Below, piece after piece: positions 54,612-64,000 of a DNA stretch of 64,000 nucleotides. The position numbers and the translations under genes were made by a program. Source of the DNA: Palaemon carinicauda. Its lineage: Eukaryota > Arthropoda > Malacostraca > Decapoda > Palaemonidae. Where the stretch lies: the NCBI RefSeq assembly GCF_036898095.1, contig NC_090728.1:94605281-94669280 (forward strand), written 5' to 3'. How positions within the stretch are numbered: position 1 is the stretch's first letter; the number at the start of each line of letters is the position of its first letter. The notes under the pieces are model-generated. The model was not told the origin of the DNA. It made no database searches and worked only from the letters and a program-made list of their open reading frames with translations.

Positions 54612-54840
54612 CTTTGGAGTCACTTGTGATCTCTCAATCTCGACCAAGGTTTTTCCCGCCGTTACCCCCCTTACTCCGTTCTATATAGGTTTACCCCCGC
54701 CGCCAGAGGATGCGCCCTGAGGGCAGGATTAGGACAGGTCACTGCCTCTCTGGGTCAGCATCGCCATTAAGTTTGTCCGCTTAGCCCAACTTGGCAATGG
54801 AAGGATGGCACTCGGGGATGGAAGGGAGGGCCATTACCCC

Positions 54841-54944
54841 GAAAAGTAGTTCTCGGTGAGTATGTTAGGAAAAATAAAAATTATTTAAAATTTTTTATTT
54901 GTTCCGACACAAATACTCACCGAGAACTACTTTTCTTTGGAGAC
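54841..54944. repeat. Internal complementary region of delta
   Basis: GAAAAGTAGTTCTCGGTGAG then TATGTTAGGAAAAATAAAAA is antisense to a left end no longer present in this copy. TTTGTTCCGACACAAATACTC through TTTTCTTTGGAG is antisense to the right end (60910-60957). Confidence 0.85.
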
Positions 54945-55222
54945 TTATACTTAAGGAGGCGGGAGTGCCATTCTGCCACTTGGCTCGGCACGTAGTGCCT
55001 AGAGGGCTATGGAATGCGGGGCCTATCAGAGGAGCGAGAGGAGGGTAACTACGGAACCTTACGCTATTATCTAAGACTCACCTCTTAAATTTCTTCTGTT
55101 GATTTTCTCCTGATGAAGTAGCGAAGAATTTTATTCCCCGTTGGGGACATCTTCTAGCCTACCGCTACACAGATTGGAGGGCGGCGATGACTGTCCCAAT
55201 GGAGAACCCGTCCAAGGATTTT

Positions 55223-56219
55223 CTAGAATAATCCTTGAGGTAGTTGGGCAGTAAAGGTCGACTGGAGCGACCAAGTGCCAGCTTGCAGGATCTGTCCCAC
55301 CGCCATGTTTCTCTCAAAGGCCAAGGAGGTGCTCAGGCCCCTGATGTCATGGGGGCGGGGAGTGCCTGGCACTGCCATTTTATCCTCTTCATAGGTTCTA
55401 GCGATAACTCGTCTCAGCCCGAAGGAAATGGTGTTCTTGGAGACTTGTTTCTTATTAACAACTGTGGAGACGAAGAGGTTCTTGGCACCTGGTCGGAGAT
55501 GAGCCGTCCTTTCCAGGTACTTTCTGAGCGTCCTTACTGGGCATAACTTCAAGTCTTCTGTATTGCCTGTCTTGGGAATGGCCGGAATTGAGAAACCTTC
55601 AAATCTCGGGGTCCCAGACTGCTGGGTTCTGAGTCTTCGCCACAAAGGAGGGTACGAACTTGAAGGACACTTCCTTCCACCCTTTGGAGTGGCGCAACGT
55701 CGTAAGACAGACCATGGATCTCGCCCACCTCTCTTAGCCGAAGCCAAGGCTAGCAAGAAGACGGTCTTGAGGGTGAGGGTCTTTGTCCCCGATATCTTTC
55801 AGGGGTTCAAAGGGAGGGACGACTTAGCATTTTCAGGACCTTGGCCAGGTCCCACCTGGGCACTCTCCTAGCTTGAGGAGGGCAGGACTGCTCGAAACTC
55901 CTAATCAGCATCGCTATGTGTCTCGAGGTGCCCAGGTCGATGCCTTTCAGGAGGAAGACTTGGCCTAAGGCTGCCCGTACTCCTTTAATGGCTGGATTGA
56001 CATTCCTACTTCATCTCTAAGGTACACGAGAAACTCAGCTATGTCCGGGACTTTAAGCGGTCTTATGTGTTTCTCCGAGCACCACTTCGTAAAGGCGGCC
56101 CACTTCGCCTGGTATACCACGGTAGAGGATTTTCTTAGGTATAGGGACATTCTCTTAGCTGTGGAGGAGGAGTACCCCTCCTTCTTCAAGAGCCGCTCGA
56201 TAGTCTCCAGGCGTGAAGG
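55223..56219 (-). pseudogene. Tyrosine recombinase of delta, several frameshifts
   Basis: The N-terminal part (to 55965) reads ETIERLLKKEGYSSSTAKRM and PDIAEFLVYLRDEVG, then ends. The middle (55223-55756) has LLALASAKR just before an extra G that destroys the Arg box. It then has LKLCPVRTLRKYLERT, KNTISFGLRRVI and HDIRGLSTSLAF (His and Arg of the second box), then QILQAGTW. The Tyr box is out of frame by one base (QLPQGLF where HYLKDY is expected). Not functional as read. Confidence 0.75.
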
Positions 56220-58013
56220 CGAAGAGAGAGAGGGTTGTCGTGGAACTTGAGGAAGTGAGGTTGACGCAGCAGGTCTGACCTGGCGGGCAGAGGCCAAGGT
56301 GGTTGGCTCGCCAGGTCTTTTAGATCCGCGAACCACTCTCTCTCCGGCCACCAGGGCGCTACCAAAGTCATCCTTAGGTTTTGGGAGGCTCTTACTCTGT
56401 TGAGTACCTGCCTTATCAGCGTGAAGGGGGGAAAAGCGTACACGTCTAAGTTGTCCCACTTGTGCTGGAAGGCGTCTTCTAGGGCTGCTTTTTGGTCTGG
56501 TACCGGGGAGCAATAGACCGGTAGTTGGGCGTTGAGCTTTGTTGCAAAGAGGTCCATCACTGGGGAGCCCCAGCGTTGAATGATGAGTCTGGCTACTTCC
56601 GGGTGCAAGGACCACTCTGTCCCCACTATCTGACCCATTCTGCTGAGGCCGTCGGCTAGCACGTTTCTCTTCCCGGGGATGAACCTTGCTAGCAGTACCA
56701 CCTGCTGCTCGTCCGCCCAATGCAGGATGCTTATGGTGAGGTCGCACAGTTCCTTCGATCTCATGCCCCCTTGCTTCTTTATGTAGGCTACCACCGTGGC
56801 GTTGTCGCACATTAACGCCACGGTGTTTCCCCTTAACCGACTTGCAAAGTGCAGACATGCCTTCTGGACTGCTTTTAGCTCTAGGACGTTGATGTGGAGA
56901 TGCTTTTCGCTCTCCGACCAGGTACCGCTTGCTGTCTCTTCCCGAAGGTGGGCTCCCCACCCTTGGTTGGAGGCTTCTGTGAACAGGAGGTACTCGGGGG
57001 GACAGGACCCGAGGGGCATCCCCTTGAGGGAATTCGACTGGCAGTGCCACCATTCTAGGGCTGTTCTCGTGTCTGGAAGGATAGGAATCAACGCCTTCTG
57101 AGCGCCTGTCTGGGACCAGAGGCTCTTGAGGTTCCATTGCACGGGTCTGAGCCGCATCTTCCCTTGGGGAACCAGTTTCTCTAATGAGACCAGGTGACCT
57201 ATCAGTCTCTGCCAGTCTTTCGCCCTCCTGGAATGTTCTGACAGGAACGGCTGAATGGTGTGATTGAGGTTCCGTATCCTGTCTTCCGAGGGGAAGACCT
57301 TCCCCTGCACGGTGTCCAACGTCATCCCCAAGTATCCCATTCTGTTGGATGGTGTTAAGTTCAATTTTTCCAGATTGATTATGATTCCCAGATTCCTGCA
57401 GAACTGGAGGAGGTTTCTCCCTTGCTCCTCCAAGAAGGCCTTTGAGTTGGAAAGGAGCAACCAGTCGTCTAGGTATCTGATGAGACGGATACCTCGTTCG
57501 TGAGCCCACACTGAGACTGTCGCGAAGACCCTCGTGAACACTTGAGGGGCCGTCGACAGGCCGAAGCAAAGGGTCTTGAACTGCAGGATCTGGGAACCCC
57601 ATTTTACCCGGAGGAACTTCCGACTCGACGGGTGGACAGGGATCTGGAAGTATGCGTCCTTGAGGTCAACCGTCATCATGTAATCCTTCTCCCTCAAGGA
57701 CATCAGGACGGATTTCGGGGTGTCCATCTTGAAGTCCGTCTTCTTGACGAACTTGTTGAGGGCCGACAGGTCTATCACGGGTCTCCACCCCCCCCGTTGC
57801 TTTCTCTACCAGGAACAGGCGGCTGTAGAAGCCCGGGCCTGGGAGAAGGACTTCTTCCATGGCCCCCTTCTCTAACATGGAGGAAATCTCTCCTTGAAGG
57901 GTGGCCCTTTTCATCGGGTCCCTGGGGGCCAACCATTCTGTTTGGCTGGCTGGAATAAGAGGGGGTGGGTCCGCTATGAAGGGGAGCCTGTAGCCTTCTT
58001 TCAGGACGGACAC
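56186..58013 (-). pseudogene. RT-RNase H-methylase-like protein of delta, one frameshift
   Basis: The first part, 57666-58013 (VLKEGYRLPFIADPPPLIP, FYSRLFLVEKATGG), is separated from the 530-residue main part (56186-57778) by an 8-G run at about 57789-57796 (minus strand); seven would keep frame into WRPVIDLSALN. RT: VDLKDAYF and YLDDWLLL. RNase H: LLFTEASNQGWGA, in which the first catalytic Asp is Glu, then ELKA, CDNATVVAY and ADGLSR. Methylase-like: MDLFATKLNAQ, VPDQKAALEDAF, YAFPPFTL and VAPWWPEREW. It overlaps the recombinase frame. Confidence 0.8.
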
Positions 58014-58110
58014 CGTCCAAGGATCCGCTCCTTGTGTTTTCCATGCTTGCCAATGAGGTCTGAGGCATCCCCCAACCCGAGGCTTGGGCGGGAGTAGGGG
58101 GCCTCTCCCT

Positions 58111-60554
58111 CTACCTTCTCCTAGAGGGGCGGCCTGATCTGCCTCTCTTCGAGGCGGAGTAACCCGACCTGAAGGAGCTGGCAGAAGCTGGTGCTCCTCT
58201 GCGGGAGGGCTGCAGAGTTGTTGTCCAGGAGGAGGAAGGGGCGTCCCTCCTCGAAGAGCTGGGGGCGGCCTGAGGAGTCACGGCGCTATCCGAGGCTGAT
58301 CTCCTGTATGGCGCCCTTCTAGAAGACGCTTGTCTGGGGACGTTGGCCTCTCTCTTCTTGGACACCTTCTCCATTAGAACTTCCAGTTCCTTTAAAGGGA
58401 ACAGAGACTCACCCCCCAAGGGTAGGCTACGCACAGCTCGGGCCTCCCTGTCCGGGATCCTCCTCGACAACTTAGAGAGAACTGTGTCACGTTTCCTAAG
58501 TACCCAGTTGGCCGTCAAGGCGAGCGCTTGGTACGCCAGAAACTTGAGAGTTTTCCCCCCGGAGGTGAGAAGATCCGTCAGGAGACTCTGCTGCTCTGGA
58601 TCTTCGGGGTCGATGGAGGCTTGCACCAGTCCAGCCATGAGGAGACGTTCACCAGGTCCCTCGACATCTCCTCCATCATGGCGGCTTCTGTAGGCGAGAA
58701 GGAAACCGGGGCTGAAGAGGCCCTTTCGTCCGAGCCGCCTTGTCCCAGGATGTCTAAGGCCGGGTCCACTTTACAGGGGCCTGGGCGCCTCCCTTCAGGA
58801 ATGTAAACTTTCCCTTGTGTCTTGAGGCCCTGGAGCAGTTTCGAGGCACTCTGGGACTTGGGGGCTTCCGCATTGCTGGCCACTAAGTTATCTATGTACT
58901 CTTGTCCCAGTACTAGGTTTGGGGCAAGAGGAAGGGCCAGGGAGGACTTCGGAAGGGCGTCGTGATGCGTGAATCTCAGGAGGCTTGACCTCCAGGAATT
59001 CCCCTTAGGTGCCGACGGTTCTGCGATCCCATGGAGCCTCCTGATGAGACCCACCACCCTTCTGTATGCGGAGTCCTCCGACGGGGGAGCTTCTCCTCCG
59101 TCAGCCGAGGCCTCGGCCTGGCGTGGGGGCGCCGGGTTGCTTGAACGGTAGACCGGTCGTCCTCCTCTTGGGTCCAGGGAGGCCGACCTGTAACCGTAGG
59201 GAGCTCCGTAGGAGGGTGGATCTCACTGCAAGGCGGGTACCACCGGCTCAGGGAGGGCCCTAGGTTGCCCCAAGGCTCTGGAAGCCGAAGTCACGGTCCC
59301 GGTGGGCTGACCCAACAACGGGAACCGATCCTTCTTGCTCGATGACCGCACCAGCTGGGCTGGTTCGGTCAGGCTGCCTTCAAAGAAGCGCGTTTCCCCC
59401 CGCTGGGCGGGGTGAACCGGAGGCCTCGAGGACTTATGCTTCTGAGCGAGGTCTTTCCTGCGTGGCAGGTCGAGCGGTTCTAGGCTGTGCGTAGGGAGCG
59501 GCAGCCTAGACGCCCGTTCACTGGAACGAGAGTCTGGAGAGTGGAGCCTTTTGGACTCTCCTGAAGGGACGTAGACCCAAGCGCCGCCGGGAGAGGCATT
59601 TCTCCTATACTTACGGGAGTGGGAGCGGGGGCGCTTCCTGCTATGTCGCGACCTTGACCTGGAGCGGGAACGATCGCTTTCGGACCGCTCCCTCTTCCCG
59701 CGCCGTTTCTCCCTGAGTTCTCCCCCGGAGGATGAATCTATCTCTGACGAGTCCGAGGGCGCCACGTTCCTCGTGTAACGGCTGCCCGCGTGATGCGTGG
59801 GGGAAGCTCTTCGCCGCCGGACGTCCGAGATTGGATACTGGAGGAAGTCCTCGGGGACCGCTGTGGAGATCGTCGGCACCGAGTCCACTCTATCTATGCC
59901 AGGGGGCCAGGGGTCCAGGGTCACGTCCATTCTTAGCGGTGACCTCCCCGGTGTTTTCGGCAACTTCCACCCGAAGGCATCGCTACTCGGGCGGCGAACT
60001 CTAGCGTGGCTGTCCTCTGGCGGGGGAGAGCCCGACGCACCGGCCCACGAGGGCGGGGGAGACTCTGAAATCACCACACTGCCCCATACGGGGTCTTCTG
60101 AGGACGCGTGGTCCCCTACCACGAGGCCTGATTCACCAGAAGCACTACCGGACCCTCCGTTATCTCTAGAGGGGCCTGCCCTTGGTTCTTCCCTCACACT
60201 GGGTTCACCGGGAAGAACGCTATGACTAATCACAACACTGGGGGCTTGTTGCCCTCTCCTCTGCGAAGGAGACGGAGAAGCCGAGGCTTCGTCGGACCGA
60301 TCACTGGCCGACGGTAACGAAGAAACGCCACTAACTTTTCTGGGGGAACGCTTAGAAGATTTCTTCTTTTTGGTACCGTAGCGTACCCACTGTATATCAT
60401 CCCAGCTTACGCACTTCGGACACGTGTCCGCGGAGGAGCAAACTTTCCCCCTACACGTGGAACAAAGGGAGTGAGGGTCTACTTCTGGTTTAGAGAGGAA
60501 AGCCCCACACGACTTTCCGGCTCTAGGACCAGGGCAACGTCGCACATCCTCCAT
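58111..60554 (-). pseudogene. gag-like protein of delta, interrupted
   Basis: Start ATG 60554 (MEDVRRCPGPRAGKSC). Cys motif: CPGPRAGKSC, DPHSLCSTCRGKVC and CPKC. An acidic/Ser-rich region and an SR-type stretch (RSRSRSRHSRKRPRSHSRK) follow. A stop near 59223 interrupts a frame that resumes at 59057-58578 (VVGLIRRLHG, YIPEGRRPGPCKVDPALDIL). A frame shift to 58638-58111 gives LLTSGGKTLKFLAYQALAL and the basic Ser/Arg tail. At least one stop and one indel. Confidence 0.72.
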
Positions 60555-60767
60555 CGTTCGCACACGAAAGGGACAACACTAGCGAGTTATAAGTACACTG
60601 GGATATACAGTACACAGGGAGAACGCACTGTAACACTTGCGAATAACGCACTACGCAAGAAAAAACACAAGTCCCCACACTGGAAACACATGGAACACAA
60701 ACGCGCCAAAGGATCGAGAGAGCGAGAGAGTGAGCTGTTTACAGCTCACGACCAAGAAACTTAATGG

Positions 60768-60957
60768 CGATGCTGACCCAGAGAGGCAGTGACCTGTCCT
60801 AATCCTGCCCTCAGGGCGCATCCTCTGGCGGCGGGGGTAAACCTATATAGAACGGAGTAAGGGGGGTAACGGCGGGAAAAACCTTGGTCGAGATTGAGAG
60901 ATCACAAGTGACTCCAAAGAAAAGTAGTTCTCGGTGAGTATTTGTGTCGGAACAAAT
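60768..60957. repeat. Right inverted terminal repeat of delta
   Basis: CTGACCCAGAGAGGCAGTGA through TCTCGGTGAGTATTTGTGTC mirrors 54618-54770 and, in its outer part, the ICR. Confidence 0.85.
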
Positions 60958-61247
60958 ATATATATATATATACACGTATAAGAAAAAGTAAGTTAAAAGA
61001 CAAAAATTAATAGCAGTCCAAAATAGACGAGGAGGGAGAGAGGAAACAACCGCTCTCGAGCCAAAAGTAAAGTGACTAAATCACAGGTGTGTGAATGGGA
61101 GTGGTAGCAAGCTAAACCCCCCCCCCCTGCTAACTAGCGGTGTGGGTAGTTAACCCTCGCTAAATTTTAATGGCTCATCATTTCAGCTCCGCCGAAAGTA
61201 TAACCCTTAATAAATAGCGTGGTTTGTATTCCAGTTACGGAACAAAT

Positions 61248-61830
61248 TTAGGAACTATGGGTCTTTAGAATTGGAGTTTAATGAAAGATTGAAAAAAGCA
61301 AATCAGACACTAGCTAGGTTAAGTAAGATTTGGAAATCAAATTGCCTGAAATTACATATAAAACTCAGGCTTTACAGTATATATCAGTTTAGTGAGATCT
61401 GTGTTACAGTATGGACATGAGTAATGGTATGACAATAAAACTATATCCAATGGATTTTGTAGATTTGAAAACAAAGTCTTCAAAAGAATATTAGGAGTTG
61501 AATGGTAAGGCAGGATTAAAAAGGAAACTATAAGAGAGATTACTAGAGTGCCATATGTGGATGAGATCATGATGAAGGGTAGATGGAGATGGTTTGGGCA
61601 TGCTCTTTGCACTACCCAAGAGAGAAAAGTTCACCAAACAATTAGTCTAACTGGTCTCCACAAGGCACTAGAAGAGTTGAAAGACCCAGGCCTACATGGC
61701 TGAGGACTATAGAGTGTGAAGTAGATGATGAATGAAGAAGTAGTGATTTAAAAGCTAAAGATAGAGACGACTAGCGAAATCTAACCGAGGACTTTAGCAT
61801 GAATAGGCATAGGAGATGACGATGATGGTG
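61248..61830 (+). pseudogene. RTE-like LINE, right part (split by alpha copy B)
   Basis: Continues the element at 31215-31703: TTAGGAACTATG then GGTCTTTAGAATTGGAGTTT matches the minus-strand copy at 9640-9720. Further on, GGTAGATGGAGATGGTTTGG encodes the RWRWFGH motif of the post-RT domain. It ends in a GATGACGATGATGG-like (GAT)n tail near 61818-61832. Inactive. Confidence 0.72.
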
Positions 61831-61925
61831 AAACATATATATGCCTGAGTTGTTAATTAACGAGAAAGTTGTAATTCTGAATGCCCTTATGTTGGTATAT
61901 GTCTTCATAATTCAATAAAGAGAGC
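61831..61925. other. Short spacer
   Basis: AT-rich, no feature seen. Confidence 0.5.
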
Positions 61926-62607
61926 TGGAAGGTTATAGGTAGGTAGTAGGTTGGCCAGGGCACCATCCACCTGTTGAGATACTACCACTAGAGTTATAGG
62001 GTCTTTGACTGGCAAGACAGTATTACATTGGATCCCTCTCTCTGGATACGGCTTATTTTTTACTTTGCCTACATATACACCAAATAGGCTGGCCTATTCT
62101 ATACAAATTCTCCTCTGTCCTCATACACCTGACAACACTGAAATTACTAAACAATTCTTCTCTCTTAAAGTTTTAACTGCTGCACTGTAATAGTTCAGAG
62201 GCTACTTTCCTCTTGGTATGGTTATTAGAGACTTTATTTATGGTAAGCAGTATTTCCAAAATCAAACCATTGTTCTCTAGTCTTGGGTAGTGCCACAGCC
62301 TCTTTACCATGGTCTTCCACTGTCTTGGGGTAGAGTTCTCTTGCTTGGGGGTAACTTGGGCACACTATTCTATCTTATTTCTCTTCCTCAAGTTAGTATG
62401 AAGTTTTTATGATTTATATAAAAAAGATTTATTCTGTTGTTATTTTTAACATCTCTTGTAGTTTATTTCCTTATTTCTTTTCCTCACTGAGCTATTTTCC
62501 CTATTGAAGCCCTTGGGCTTATAACATCCTGCTTTTCCAAATAGGGCTGTAGCTTAGCAAATAATAATAATAATAATAATAATAACAATAATAATAATAA
62601 TAATAAT
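61926..62607 (+). repeat. Interspersed repeat with (TAA)n tail, decapod type
   Basis: Starts GGAAGGTTATAGGTAGGTAG and runs through TTGGCCAGGGCACCATCCAC, CATTGTTCTCTAGTCTTGGG, GCCCTTGGGCTTATAACATC and GGGCTGTAGCTTAGC to a (AAT)n tail at 62560-62607. I recall this block from many shrimp and prawn sequences, where it looks like the 3' UTR of a non-LTR element. That is memory, not a search. There is no coding sequence in this piece. Confidence 0.6.
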
Positions 62608-64000
62608 AAACGGATTTTGAGCAAAGCGAAAAATCTATTTTTGGGTGATATGGCCATGTCGTCCTGATGGAAGGTTCCTTTCGGCAGCTTTCTAAGGGAT
62701 ATTTGGCTACCGTGATACTCCCAGAGAATTGACCACAGGTCTCCAGAATTCTAACTCCTGGCGCGAGTATCCTTAATACAACTCTTAAGGATATTGCATA
62801 ATATCAGGGGACGTATTTCTTGATACGACACATAGCAATCTTCACCTCGAATAGAGTTTTTGCTTTAAGGGGAAAGAGTGGCGAAAATGAAGGGGAGCCG
62901 TTATCAAGGTTACCCGGTGGATCCCCTCCTGGTACCACCTTGGCAAACTATTCCTTGTTGCAATTAAGCATGGATAGCCGCAGAGAGAGTAGTTTCGGGT
63001 GGGGACTTGTTACATGGATGTATACTCCTTTTTTGAAAGGAGGGAGGGTCCATCAGGACGACATGGCCATATCACCCAAAAATAGATTTTTCGCTTTGCT
63101 CAAAATCCGTTTTTTGGGCTTAGCCATGTCGTCCTGAAGGAAGTTTACCAGAGAATTACTTGAAAGTACTATATCTGTGGGTTTCTATAAGTGCCTTTGC
63201 CTTGACTCAGATTCTTATATGGTCTCCCAAACCAAATGTATATATGACATTACCGTTATTTGTCATATCCACTAAGTTTGGAACTAACTTAGGGCTTCCT
63301 GCCCCCTGCAGGGAATAAGTCAATACCGACTATAAAGCGTCAAGGTAGTATTCGTAGGAACAAGGTAGAACTTTAGTTATTACCAGATTGTTCTTACAGA
63401 GGTACATAATGAAGTACTTTTATTTCTAGGAAAATAAAAGACTCTGGAAAATTTATTCGGTTTCATGTAGGGCGAATAGGATGCAAATATATTTATGTAT
63501 TTATTTGTATAGACAAAAATAAATACAACGACGAATGTATCATAAATAGAATCTTTTACATAATCAACATCAATAAATAAATATATTTGTGACCTGTAAG
63601 GGAAGAAATATAAACAGTATTAGTAAAACGTAGTTGCCACTCCTTATTGTGAAATTATCAATTTGATTTCACTGAGATGTTGGATATGTTTTAACACTGT
63701 ACGAATGTTCACACGGCACTGGTGTTATTGGTTAGATTCTATACCTATGTAGAACAGTCCTAGAATCACCATAGTGATTCCCATTAAAAGGTATTACACT
63801 CAAAGGTGCTAATACCTGTTCACCCTCTATACTGTTAACTCCCAAACAGTTCACTGTTCATCGCAGCACTAGACGACAGGTTTTATAACATTACCTGCCG
63901 CCACCACAAAGTGTTTTATTTCATGCACTTGTTTCGCGTAATGTTTATAAAAGACTAGAGGATTTCCAACCCGTATATGAGTGGAGTCTATCAAAGTCCA
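62608..64000 (-). mobile_element. DIRS-type element epsilon, left part, runs off the window
   Basis: The left end CGGATTTTGAGCAAAGCGAA then AAATCTATTTTTGGGTGATA is followed 440 bp later by its reverse complement. That in turn joins TTTTTTGGGCTTAGCCATG, the expected antisense of the unseen right end. This terminal repeat plus ICR layout is the same as in alpha to delta. The ICR position puts the coding strand on minus. No recombinase frame is recognisable in the 850 bp after the ICR, so the copy may be decayed, non-autonomous or have a long 3' UTR. Confidence 0.65.
63048..63142. repeat. Internal complementary region of epsilon
   Basis: CCATCAGGACGACATGGCC through TTGCTCAAAATCCG is antisense to 62610-62676. 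TTTTTTGGGCTTAGCCATG then TCGTCCTGAAGG should be antisense to the right end beyond 64000. Both halves share the GGCCATGTCGTCCTG motif, the inverted-repeat core. Confidence 0.68.

Overview
This is eukaryotic, intron-rich, transposon-dominated DNA, most likely from a decapod crustacean. The evidence is one split host gene with canonical GT-AG splice sites, DIRS, I-like, RTE-like and Tigger elements, and a (TAA)n-tailed repeat that I recall as common in shrimp and prawn sequence (memory, not a search). There are no bacterial-style operons.

Host gene. The only host gene I can support is a minus-strand ubiquitin-specific protease of the USP20/USP33 type. Three exons are visible in transcript order: a zf-UBP exon (29955-30182), an acidic linker exon (10615-10789) and the catalytic Cys-box exon (333-565). 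The phases agree at both joins (0 to 0, then 1 to 1). The two introns are about 19.2 kb and 10.0 kb and consist largely of mobile elements. The gene continues beyond the left edge, and its 5' exons are not visible in the window.

DIRS elements. Most of the rest is tyrosine-recombinase (DIRS) retrotransposons. Each complete left end carries the DIRS hallmark: inverted terminal repeats plus an internal complementary region (ICR) that joins the reverse complements of the two element ends. I distinguish five families. Alpha is degenerate, with copies at 891-8241, 15468-29768 and 31704-61247 and a fragment at 12775-15377. Beta is at 16091-22823, gamma at 32918-39567 (gag, RT-RNase H-methylase-like and recombinase frames all open), delta at 54608-60957, and epsilon starts at 62608 and runs off the right edge. 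A further terminal fragment lies at 1-252. All are coded on the minus strand, the same strand as the USP gene.

Nesting. An RTE-like LINE (31215-31703 and 61248-61830) was split by alpha copy B. Alpha B was then invaded by gamma, by an I-like LINE (42506-49026, 11-bp target duplication), by a Tigger/pogo transposon with an intact 618-aa transposase (51678-54498, TA duplication) and by delta. Alpha copy A was invaded by beta. Paralogous sequence allows empty-site reconstruction: alpha B and beta show no target-site duplication, as expected for recombinase-mediated insertion.

Leader structures. The long-leader alpha copies carry a GC-rich minisatellite and, in antisense, a series of short perfect hairpins. 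In the minus-strand RNA these read as C(UUCG)G tetraloops with differing stems. This is the least expected structure in the window.
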